From positions 14,316,447 to 14,380,446 of the forward strand of contig OX459100.1 in NCBI GenBank assembly GCA_949775045.1: 64,000 bases of DNA. The letters run 5' to 3'. Below, piece after piece: positions 11,001 through 22,983 of this stretch. The translations under genes were made by a program, and so were the position numbers. The notes under the pieces are model-generated. The model worked only from the letters and a program-made list of their open reading frames with translations, was not told the DNA's origin and ran no database searches. The DNA comes from Metridium senile (lineage: Eukaryota; Cnidaria; Anthozoa; Actiniaria; Metridiidae). Each line of letters begins with the position of its first letter. Positions within the stretch are counted from its first letter, which is position 1.

Positions 11001-14000
11001 TTTTTTCTAAATGAAATCTTGCAGACTTATCAGAATGCTCTAATATTCTCAGACATTACTAACAGGGTCTAGACGATCATTTTTTGTCGAAAACCCCGAT
11101 CTTTTAGAAACATTTTAAGATCACCCTATAGGCCATATTGCACTCTGGGTAGGATTTTGTAGTTTTTTCTAAATAAAATCTTGCGGATTTATGAGAATGC
11201 ACTAATATTCTCAGACATTACTAACAGGGTCTAGGCGATCATTTTTTGTCGAAAACCCCGATCTTTTTGAAACATTTTAAGATCACCCTATAGGCCATAT
11301 TGCATTCTTGGTAGGATTTTGTAGTTTTTTCTAAATAAAATCTTGCAGATTTATCAGAATGCTCTAATATTCTCAGACATTACTAACAGGGTCTAGGCGA
11401 TCATTTTTTGTCGAAAACCCCGATCTTTTTGACACATTTTAAGATCCCCCTATATGCCATATTGCATTCTGGGTAGGATTTTGTAGTTTTTTCTAAATAA
11501 AATCTTGCAGATTTATGAGAATGCTCTAATATTCTCAGACATTACTAACAGGGTCTAGGCGATCATTTTTTGTCGAAAACCCCGATCTTTTTGAAACATT
11601 TTAAGATCACCCTATAGGCCATATTGCATTCTGGGTAGGATTTTGTAGTTTTTTCTAAATAAAATCTTGAGGATTTATCAGAATGCGCTAATATTCTCAG
11701 ACATTACTAACAGGGTCTAGGCGATCATTTTTTGCCGAAAACTCCGATCTTTTTGACACATTTTAAGATCCCCCTATATGCCATATTGCATTCTGGGTAG
11801 GATTTTGTAGTTTTTTCTAAATAAAATCTTGCAGATTTATCAGAATGCTCTAATATTCTCAGACATTACTAACAGGGTCTAGGCGATCATTTTTTGCCGA
11901 AAACCCCGATCTTTTTGAACATTTTAAGATCACCCTATAGGCCATGTTGCATTCTGGGTAGGATTTTGTAGTTTTTTCTAAATGAAATCTTGCAGACTTA
12001 TCAGAATGCTCTAATATTCTCAGACATTACTAACAGGGTCTAGACGATCATTTTTTGTCGAAAACCCCGATCTTTTAGAAACATTTTAAGATCACCCTAT
12101 AGGCCATATTGCACTCTGGGTAGGATTTTGTAGTTTTTTCTAAATAAAATCTTGCGGATTTATGAGAATGCACTAATATTCTCAGACATTACTAACAGGG
12201 TCTAGGCGATCATTTTTTGTCGAAAACCCCGATCTTTTTGAAACATTTTAAGATCACCCTATAGGCCATATTGCATTCTTGGTAGGATTTTGTAGTTTTT
12301 TCTAAATAAAATCTTGCAGATTTATCAGAATGCTCTAATATTCTCAGACATTACTAACAGGGTCTAGGCGATCATTTTTTGTCGAAAACCCCGATCTTTT
12401 TGACACATTTTAAGATCCCCCTATATGCCATATTGCATTCTGGGTAGGATTTTGTAGTTTTTTCTAAATAAAATCTTGCAGATTTATGAGAATGCTCTAA
12501 TATTCTCAGACATTACTAACAGGGTCTAGGCGATCATTTTTTGCCGAAAAGCCCGATCTTTTTGAACATTTTAAGATCACCCTATAGGCCATGTTGCATT
12601 CTGGGTAGGATTTTGTAGTTTTTTCTAAATGAAATCTTGCAGACTTATCAGAATGCTCTAATATTCTCAGACATTACTAACAGGGTCTAGGCGATCATTT
12701 TTTGCCGAAAACCCCGATCTTTTTGAACATTTTAAGATCACCCTATAGGCCATGTTGCATTCTGGGTAGGATTTTGTAGTTTTTTCTAAATGAAATCTTG
12801 CAGACTTATCAGAATGCTCTAATATTCTCAGACATTACTAACAGGGTCTAGACGATCATTTTTTGTCGAAAACCCCGATCTTTTAGAAACATTTTAAGAT
12901 CACCCTATAGGCCATATTGCACTCTGGGTAGGATTTTGTAGTTTTTTCTAAATAAAATCTTGCGGATTTATGAGAATGCACTAATATTCTCAGACATTAC
13001 TAACAGGGTCTAGGCGATCATTTTTTGTCGAAAACCCCGATCTTTTTGAAACATTTTAAGATCACCCTATAGGCCATATTGCATTCTTGGTAGGATTTTG
13101 TAGTTTTTTCTAAATAAAATCTTGCAGATTTATCAGAATGCTCTAATATTCTCAGACATTACTAACAGGGTCTAGGCGATCATTTTTTGTCGAAAACCCC
13201 GATCTTTTTGACACATTTTAAGATCCCCCTATATGCCATATTGCATTCTGGGTAGGATTTTGTAGTTTTTTCTAAATAAAATCTTGCAGATTTATGAGAA
13301 TGCTCTAATATTCTCAGACATTACTAACAGGGTCTAGGCGATCATTTTTTGCCGAAAACCCCGATCTTTTTGAACATTTTAAGATCACCCTATAGGCCAT
13401 GTTGCATTCTGGGTAGGATTTTGTAGTTTTTTCTAAATGAAATCTTGCAGACTTATCAGAATGCTCTAATATTCTCAGACATTACTAACAGGGTCTAGGC
13501 GATCATTTTTTGTCGAAAACCCCGATCTTTTTGAAACATTTTAAGATCACCCTATAGGCCATATTGCATTCTTGGTAGGATTTTGTAGTTTTTTCTAAAT
13601 AAAATCTTGCAGATTTATCAGAATGCTCTAATATTCTCAGACATTACTAACAGGGTCTAGGCGATCATTTTTTGTCGAAAACCCCGATCTTTTTGAAACA
13701 TTTTAAGATCACCCTATAGGCCATATTGCACTCTGGGTAGGATTTTGTAGTTTTTTCTAAATAAAATCTTGCGGATTTATGAGAATGCACTAATATTCTC
13801 AGACATTACTAACAGGGTCTAGGCGATCATTTTTTGTCGAAAACCCCGATCTTTTTGAAACATTTTAAGATCACCCTATAGGCCATATTGCATTCTTGGT
13901 AGGATTTTGTAGTTTTTTCTAAATAAAATCTTGCAGATTTATCAGAATGCTCTAATATTCTCAGACATTACTAACAGGGTCTAGGCGATCATTTTTTGTC

Positions 14001-14243
14001 GAAAACCCCGATCTTTTTGACACATTTTAAGATCCCCCTATATGCCATATTGCATTCTGGGTAGGATTTTGTAGTTTTTTCTAAATAAAATCTTGCAGAT
14101 TTATGAGAATGCTCTAATATTCTCAGACATTACTAACAGGGTCTAGGCGATCATTTTTTGCCGAAAACCCCGATCTTTTTGAACATTTTAAGATCACCCT
14201 ATAGGCCATGTTGCATTCTGGGTAGGATTTTGTAGTTTTTTCT
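8097..14243 (+). repeat. C/F/D/E-dominated HOR block
   Basis: From here type F (A head with a GACACATT and CCCCCTATATGCC tail) becomes frequent, and the typical run is C, F, a D-tailed monomer (often type G with ATGAG) and E. Examples are 11171-11656, 12142-12787, 12949-13595 and 13758-14404. Chimeric monomers with an E head and D tail occur near 8582 (CTAAGTGAAATC) and 12627. The segment 9714-11170 still carries the B1/A-TTGTC/B2 trimer and the A-C-A-B2-D-E hexamer of the upstream block, so two HOR families interdigitate. One private change is AAAAGCCCG at 12547-12555. Confidence 0.75.
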
Positions 14244-17200
14244 AAATGAAATCTTGCAGACTTATCAGAATGCTCTAATATTCTCAGACATTACTAACAG
14301 GGTCTAGGCGATCATTTTTTGTCGAAAACCCCGATCTTTTTGAAACATTTTAAGATCACCCTATAGGCCATATTGCATTCTTGGTAGGATTTTGTAGTTT
14401 TTTCTAAATAAAATCTTGCAGATTTATCAGAATGCTCTAATATTCTCAGACATTACTAACAGGGTCTAGGCGATCATTTTTTGTCGAAAACCCCGATCTT
14501 TTTGAAACATTTTAAGATCACCCTATAGGCCATATTGCATTCTTGGTAGGATTTTGTAGTTTTTTCTAAATAAAATCTTGCAGATTTATCAGAATGCTCT
14601 AATATTCTCAGACATTACTAACAGGGTCTAGGCGATCATTTTTTGTCGAAAACCCCGATCTTTTTGACACATTTTAAGATCCCCCTATATGCCATATTGC
14701 ATTCTGGGTAGGATTTTGTAGTTTTTTCTAAATAAAATCTTGCAGATTTATCAGAATGCTCTAATATTCTCAGACATTACTAACAGGGTCTAGGCGATCA
14801 TTTTTTGCCGAAAACCCCGATCTTTTTGAACATTTTAAGATCACCCTATAGGCCATGTTGCATTCTGGGTAGGATTTTGTAGTTTTTTCTAAATGAAATC
14901 TTGCAGACTTATCAGAATGCTCTAATATTCTCAGACATTACTAACAGGGTCTAGGCGATCATTTTTTGTCGAAAACCCCGATCTTTTTGAAACATTTTAA
15001 GATCACCCTATAGGCCATATTGCACTCTGGGTAGGATTTTGTAGTTTTTTCTAAATAACATCTTGCGGATTTATGAGAATGCACTAATATTCTCAGACAT
15101 TACTAACAGGGTCTAGGCGATCATTTTTTGTCGAAAACCCCGATCTTTTTGAAACATTTTAAGATCACCCTATAGGCCATATTGCATTCTTGGTAGGATT
15201 TTGTAGTTTTTTCTAAATAAAATCTTGCAGATTTATGAGAATGCTCTAATATTCTCAGACATTACTAACAGGGTCTAGGCGATCATTTTTTGCCGAAAAC
15301 CCCGATCTTTTTGAACATTTTAAGATCACCCTATAGGCCATGTTGCATTCTGGGTAGGATTTTGTAGTTTTTTCTAAATGAAATCTTGCAGACTTATCAG
15401 AATGCTCTAATATTCTCAGACATTACTAACAGGGTCTAGGCGATCATTTTTTGTCGAAAACCCCGATCTTTTTGAAACATTTTAAGATCACCCTATAGGC
15501 CATATTGCATTCTTGGTAGGATTTTGTAGTTTTTTCTAAATAAAATCTTGCAGATTTATCAGAATGCTCTAATATTCTCAGACATTACTAACAGGGTCTA
15601 GGCGATCATTTTTTGTCGAAAACCCCGATCTTTTTGAAACATTTTAAGATCACCCTATAGGCCATATTGCATTCTTGGTAGGATTTTGTAGTTTTTTCTA
15701 AATAAAATCTTGCAGATTTATCAGAATGCTCTAATATTCTCAGACATTACTAACAGGGTCTAGGCGATCATTTTTTGTCGAAAACCCCGATCTTTTTGAC
15801 ACATTTTAAGATCCCCCTATATGCCATATTGCATTCTGGGTAGGATTTTGTAGTTTTTTCTAAATAAAATCTTGCAGATTTATCAGAATGCTCTAATATT
15901 CTCAGACATTACTAACAGGGTCTAGGCGATCATTTTTTGCCGAAAACCCCGATCTTTTTGAACATTTTAAGATCACCCTATAGGCCATGTTGCATTCTGG
16001 GTAGGATTTTGTAGTTTTTTCTAAATGAAATCTTGCAGACTTATCAGAATGCTCTAATATTCTCAGACATTACTAACAGGGTCTAGGCGATCATTTTTTG
16101 TCGAAAACCCCGATCTTTTTGAAACATTTTAAGATCACCCTATAGGCCATATTGCATTCTTGGTAGGATTTTGTAGTTTTTTCTAAATAAAATCTTGCAG
16201 ATTTATCAGAATGCTCTAATATTCTCAGACATTACTAACAGGGTCTAGGCGATCATTTTTTGTCGAAAACCCCGATCTTTTTGAAACATTTTAAGATCAC
16301 CCTATAGGCCATATTGCATTCTTGGTAGGATTTTGTAGTTTTTTCTAAATAAAATCTTGCAGATTTATCAGAATGCTCTAATATTCTCAGACATTACTAA
16401 CAGGGTCTAGGCGATCATTTTTGGTCGAAAACCCCGATCTTTTTGACACATTTTAAGATCCCCCTATATGCCATATTGCATTCTGGGTAGGATTTTGTAG
16501 TTTTTTCTAAATAAAATCTTGCAGATTTATCAGAATGCTCTAATATTCTCAGACATTACTAACAGGGTCTAGGCGATCATTTTTTGCCGAAAACCCCGAT
16601 CTTTTTGAACATTTTAAGATCACCCTATAGGCCATGTTGCATTCTGGGTAGGATTTTGTAGTTTTTTCTAAATGAAATCTTGCAGACTTATCAGAATGCT
16701 CTAATATTCTCAGACATTACTAACAGGGTCTAGGCGATCATTTTTTGTCGAAAACCCCGATCTTTTTGAAACATTTTAAGATCACCCTATAGGCCATATT
16801 GCACTCTGGGTAGGATTTTGTAGTTTTTTCTAAATAACATCTTGCGGATTTATGAGAATGCACTAATATTCTCAGACATTACTAACAGGGTCTAGGCGAT
16901 CATTTTTTGTCGAAAACCCCGATCTTTTTGAAACATTTTAAGATCACCCTATAGGCCATATTGCATTCTTGGTAGGATTTTGTAGTTTTTTCTAAATAAA
17001 ATCTTGCAGATTTATGAGAATGCTCTAATATTCTCAGACATTACTAACAGGGTCTAGGCGATCATTTTTTGCCGAAAACCCCGATCTTTTTGAACATTTT
17101 AAGATCACCCTATAGGCCATGTTGCATTCTGGGTAGGATTTTGTAGTTTTTTCTAAATGAAATCTTGCAGACTTATCAGAATGCTCTAATATTCTCAGAC

Positions 17201-18125
17201 ATTACTAACAGGGTCTAGGCGATCATTTTTTGTCGAAAACCCCGATCTTTTTGAAACATTTTAAGATCACCCTATAGGCCATATTGCATTCTTGGTAGGA
17301 TTTTGTAGTTTTTTCTAAATAAAATCTTGCAGATTTATCAGAATGCTCTAATATTCTCAGACATTACTAACAGGGTCTAGGCGATCATTTTTTGTCGAAA
17401 ACCCCGATCTTTTTGAAACATTTTAAGATCACCCTATAGGCCATATTGCATTCTTGGTAGGATTTTGTAGTTTTTTCTAAATAAAATCTTGCAGATTTAT
17501 CAGAATGCTCTAATATTCTCAGACATTACTAACAGGGTCTAGGCGATCATTTTTTGTCGAAAACCCCGATCTTTTTGACACATTTTAAGATCCCCCTATA
17601 TGCCATATTGCATTCTGGGTAGGATTTTGTAGTTTTTTCTAAATAAAATCTTGCAGATTTATCAGAATGCTCTAATATTCTCAGACATTACTAACAGGGT
17701 CTAGGCGATCATTTTTTGCCGAAAACCCCGATCTTTTTGAACATTTTAAGATCACCCTATAGGCCATGTTGCATTCTGGGTAGGATTTTGTAGTTTTTTC
17801 TAAATGAAATCTTGCAGACTTATCAGAATGCTCTAATATTCTCAGACATTACTAACAGGGTCTAGGCGATCATTTTTTGTCGAAAACCCCGATCTTTTTG
17901 AAACATTTTAAGATCACCCTATAGGCCATATTGCACTCTGGGTAGGATTTTGTAGTTTTTTCTAAATAACATCTTGCGGATTTATGAGAATGCACTAATA
18001 TTCTCAGACATTACTAACAGGGTCTAGGCGATCATTTTTTGTCGAAAACCCCGATCTTTTTGAAACATTTTAAGATCACCCTATAGGCCATATTGCATTC
18101 TTGGTAGGATTTTGTAGTTTTTTCT
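14244..18125 (+). repeat. Nested HOR: 647-bp tetramer and 485-bp trimer modules
   Basis: E monomers (AAATGAAATC) with GGCGATC start at 14244, 15376, 16023, 16670, 17155 and 17802. The spacings of 1132, 647, 647, 485 and 647 bp resolve into two modules: E-A-F-D (162+162+162+161 = 647) and E-C-G/D (162+162+161 = 485). Three C monomers with AAATAACATC, a private variant, start at 15053, 16832 and 17964, giving HOR periods of 1779 bp (11 monomers) and 1132 bp (7 monomers). The difference between those periods is exactly one 647-bp module, so copies of the larger HOR differ by gain or loss of one tetramer. Confidence 0.88.
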
Positions 18126-19097
18126 AAATAAAATCTTGCAGATTTATCAGAATGCTCTAATATTCTCAGACATTACTAACAGGGTCTAGGCGATCATTTT
18201 TTGTCGAAAACCCCGATCTTTTTGACACATTTTAAGATCCCCCTATATGCCATATTGCATTCTGGGTAGGATTTTGTAGTTTTTTCTAAATGAAATCTTG
18301 CAGACTTATCAGAATGCTCTAATATTCTCAGACATTACTAACAGGGTCTAGACGATCATTTTTTGTCGAAAACCCCGATCTTTTAGAAACATTTTTAGAT
18401 CACCCTATAGGCCATATTGCACTCTGGGTAGGATTTTGTAGTTTTTTCTAAATAAAATCTTGCAGATTTATCAGAATGCTCTAATATTCTCAGACATTAC
18501 TAACAGGGTCTAGGCGATCATTTTTTGTCGAAAACCCCGATCTTTTTGAAACATTTTAAGATCACCCTATAGGCCATATTGCATTCTTGGTAGGATTTTG
18601 TAGTTTTTTCTAAATAAAATCTTGCAGATTTATCAGAATGCTCTAATATTCTCAGACATTACTAACAGGGTCTAGGCGATCATTTTTTGTCGAAAACCCC
18701 GATCTTTTTGACACATTTTAAGATCCCCCTATATGCCATATTGCATTCTGGGTAGGATTTTGTAGTTTTTTCTAAATGAAATCTTGCAGACTTATCAGAA
18801 TGCTCTAATATTCTCAGACATTACTAACAGGGTCTAGACGATCATTTTTTGTCGAAAACCCCGATCTTTTAGAAACATTTTTAGATCACCCTATAGGCCA
18901 TATTGCACTCTGGGTAGGATTTTGTAGTTTTTTCTAAATAAAATCTTGCAGATTTATCAGAATGCTCTAATATTCTCAGACATTACTAACAGGGTCTAGG
19001 CGATCATTTTTTGTCGAAAACCCCGATCTTTTTGAAACATTTTAAGATCACCCTATAGGCCATATTGCACTCTGGGTAGGATTTTGTAGTTTTTTCT
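18126..19097 (+). repeat. F-E-A trimer HOR, 486 bp
   Basis: Two copies of a trimer: F (GACACATT, CCCCCTATATGCC), E with GACGATC, TTTTAGAAAC and ATTTTT, then A. They start at 18126 and 18612. Here type E follows F rather than D, unlike the upstream block, so the E head has been joined to a new partner. The two copies differ at the end of the A monomer (GCATTCTTGG against GCACTCTGGG). The same trimer recurs at 20231, 20879, 22498 and 23794. Confidence 0.82.
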
Positions 19098-21364
19098 AAA
19101 TAAATTCTTGCGGATTTATCAGAATGCACTAATATTCTCAGACATTACTAACAGGGTCTAGGCGATCATTTTTTGTCGAAAACCCCGATCTTTTTGAAAC
19201 ATTTTAAGATCACCCTATAGGCCATATTGCACTCTGGGTAGGATTTTGTAGTTTTTTCTAAATAAAATCTTGCGGATTTATGAGAATGCACTAATATTCT
19301 AAGACATTACTAACAGGGTCTAGGCGATCATTTTTTGTCGAAAACCCCGATCTTTTTGAAACATTTTAAGATCACCCTATAGGCCATATTGCACTCTGGG
19401 TAGGATTTTGTAGTTTTTTCTAAATAAAATCTTGCAGATTTATCAGAATGCTCTAATATTCTCAGACATTACTAACAGGGTCTAGGCGATCATTTTTTGT
19501 CGAAAACCCCGATCTTTTTGAAACATTTTAAGATCACCCTATAGGCCATATTGCATTCTGGGTAGGATTTTGTAGTTTTTTCTAAATAAAATCTTGAGGA
19601 TTTATCAGAATGCGCTAATATTCTCAGACATTACTAACAGGGTCTAGGCGATCATTTGTTGTCGAAAACCCCGATCTTTTTGAACATTTTAAGATCACCC
19701 TATAGGCCATGTTGCATTCTGGGTAGGATTTTGTAGTTTTTTCTAAATGAAATCTTGCAGACTTATCAGAATGCTCTAATATTCTCAGACATTACTAACA
19801 GGGTCTAGGCGATCATTTTTTGTCGAAAACCCCGATCTTTTTGACACATTTTAAGATCCCCCTATATGCCATATTGCATTCTGGGTAGGATTTTGTAGTT
19901 TTTTCTAAATGAAATCTTGCAGACTTATCAGAATGCTCTAATATTCTCAGACATTACTAACAGGGTCTAGACGATCATTTTTTGTCGAAAACCCCGATCT
20001 TTTAGAAACATTTTTAGATCACCCTATAGGCCATATTGCACTCTGGGTAGGATTTTGTAGTTTTTTCTAAATAAAATCTTGCAGATTTATCAGAATGCTC
20101 TAATATTCTCAGACATTACTAACAGGGTCTAGGCGATCAGTTTTTGTCGAAAACCCCGATCTTTTTGAAACATTTTAAATTCACCCTATAGGCCATATTG
20201 CATTCTTGGTAGGATTTTGTAGTTTTTTCTAAATAAAATCTTGCAGATTTATCAGAATGCTCTAATATTCTCAGACATTACTAACAGGGTCTAGGCGATC
20301 ATTTTTTGTCGAAAACCCCGATCTTTTTGACACATTTTAAGATCCCCCTATATGCCATATTGCATTCTGGGTAGGATTTTGTAGTTTTTTCTAAATGAAA
20401 TCTTGCAGACTTATCAGAATGCTCTAATATTCTCAGACATTACTAACAGGGTCTAGACGATCATTTTTTGTCGAAAACCCCGATCTTTTAGAAACATTTT
20501 TAGATCACCCTATAGGCCATATTGCACTCTGGGTAGGATTTTGTAGTTTTTTCTAAATAAAATCTTGCAGATTTATCAGAATGCTCTAATATTCTCAGAC
20601 ATTACTAACAGGGTCTAGGCGATCATTTTTTGTCGAAAACCCCGATCTTTTAGAAACATTTTAAGATCACCCTATAGGCCATATTGCACTCTGGGTAGGA
20701 TTTTGTAGTTTTTTCTAAATAAAATCTTGCAGATTTATCAGAATGCTCTAATATTCTCAGACATTACTAACAGGGTCTAGGCGATCATTTTTTGTCGAAA
20801 ACCCCGATCTTTTTGAAACATTTTAAGATCACCCTATAGGCCATATTGCATTCTTGGTAGGATTTTGTAGTTTTTTCTAAATAAAATCTTGCAGATTTAT
20901 CAGAATGCTCTAATATTCTCAGACATTACTAACAGGGTCTAGGCGATCATTTTTTGTCGAAAACCCCGATCTTTTTGACACATTTTAAGATCCCCCTATA
21001 TGCCATATTGCATTCTGGGTAGGATTTTGTAGTTTTTTCTAAATGAAATCTTGCAGACTTATCAGAATGCTCTAATATTCTCAGACATTACTAACAGGGT
21101 CTAGACGATCATTTTTTGTCGAAAACCCCGATCTTTTAGAAACATTTTTAGATCACCCTATAGGCCATATTGCACTCTGGGTAGGATTTTGTAGTTTTTT
21201 CTAAATAAAATCTTGCAGATTTATCAGAATGCTCTAATATTCTCAGACATTACTAACAGGGTCTAGGCGATCATTTTTTGTCGAAAACCCCGATCTTTTT
21301 GAAACATTTTAAGATCACCCTATAGGCCATATTGCACTCTGGGTAGGATTTTGTAGTTTTTTCT
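19098..21364 (+). repeat. 2267-bp HOR (14 monomers), first copy
   Basis: Private markers define this unit: AAATAAATTC at 19098, ATATTCTAAGAC at about 19301, ATTTGTTGTCG (G at 19658), and CGATCAGTTTTT (G at 20140) with TTAAATTC in the same monomer. All recur exactly 2267 bp downstream, at 21365, 21568, 21925 and 22407. The unit contains one 161-bp monomer with a B head and D tail (19584-19744) and an E head on an F tail (19745-19906), both chimeric. Confidence 0.9.
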
Positions 21365-22983
21365 AAATAAATTCTTGCGGATTTATCAGAATGCACTAAT
21401 ATTCTCAGACATTACTAACAGGGTCTAGGCGATCATTTTTTGTCGAAAACCCCGATCTTTTTGAAACATTTTAAGATCACCCTATAGGCCATATTGCACT
21501 CTGGGTAGGATTTTGTAGTTTTTTCTAAATAAAATCTTGCGGATTTATGAGAATGCACTAATATTCTAAGACATTACTAACAGGGTCTAGGCGATCATTT
21601 TTTGTCGAAAACCCCGATCTTTTTGAAACATTTTAAGATCACCCTATAGGCCATATTGCACTCTGGGTAGGATTTTGTAGTTTTTTCTAAATAAAATCTT
21701 GCAGATTTATCAGAATGCTCTAATATTCTCAGACATTACTAACAGGGTCTAGGCGATCATTTTTTGTCGAAAACCCCGATCTTTTTGAAACATTTTAAGA
21801 TCACCCTATAGGCCATATTGCATTCTGGGTAGGATTTTGTAGTTTTTTCTAAATAAAATCTTGAGGATTTATCAGAATGCGCTAATATTCTCAGACATTA
21901 CTAACAGGGTCTAGGCGATCATTTGTTGTCGAAAACCCCGATCTTTTTGAACATTTTAAGATCACCCTATAGGCCATGTTGCATTCTGGGTAGGATTTTG
22001 TAGTTTTTTCTAAATGAAATCTTGCAGACTTATCAGAATGCTCTAATATTCTCAGACATTACTAACAGGGTCTAGGCGATCATTTTTTGTCGAAAACCCC
22101 GATCTTTTTGACACATTTTAAGATCCCCCTATATGCCATATTGCATTCTGGGTAGGATTTTGTAGTTTTTTCTAAATGAAATCTTGCAGACTTATCAGAA
22201 TGCTCTAATATTCTCAGACATTACTAACAGGGTCTAGACGATCATTTTTTGTCGAAAACCCCGATCTTTTAGAAACATTTTTAGATCACCCTATAGGCCA
22301 TATTGCACTCTGGGTAGGATTTTGTAGTTTTTTCTAAATAAAATCTTGCAGATTTATCAGAATGCTCTAATATTCTCAGACATTACTAACAGGGTCTAGG
22401 CGATCAGTTTTTGTCGAAAACCCCGATCTTTTTGAAACATTTTAAATTCACCCTATAGGCCATATTGCATTCTTGGTAGGATTTTGTAGTTTTTTCTAAA
22501 TAAAATCTTGCAGATTTATCAGAATGCTCTAATATTCTCAGACATTACTAACAGGGTCTAGGCGATCATTTTTTGTCGAAAACCCCGATCTTTTTGACAC
22601 ATTTTAAGATCCCCCTATATGCCATATTGCATTCTGGGTAGGATTTTGTAGTTTTTTCTAAATGAAATCTTGCAGACTTATCAGAATGCTCTAATATTCT
22701 CAGACATTACTAACAGGGTCTAGACGATCATTTTTTGTCGAAAACCCCGATCTTTTAGAAACATTTTTAGATCACCCTATAGGCCATATTGCACTCTGGG
22801 TAGGATTTTGTAGTTTTTTCTAAATAAAATCTTGCAGATTTATCAGAATGCTCTAATATTCTCAGACATTACTAACAGGGTCTAGGCGATCATTTTTTGT
22901 CGAAAACCCCGATCTTTTTGAAACATTTTAAGATCACCCTATAGGCCATATTGCACTCTGGGTAGGATTTTGTAGTTTTTTCT
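21365..22983 (+). repeat. 2267-bp HOR, second copy, shortened to 10 monomers
   Basis: This matches 19098-20716 with the four private markers at constant 2267-bp offset. After 10 monomers (1619 bp) the AAATAAATTC monomer reappears at 22984 and the ATATTCTAAGAC marker at 23187, so the second repeat unit lacks four monomers present at 20717-21364. The tenth monomer differs at TTTTAG/TTTTTG (20555 against 22822), close to the deletion point. Confidence 0.88.
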
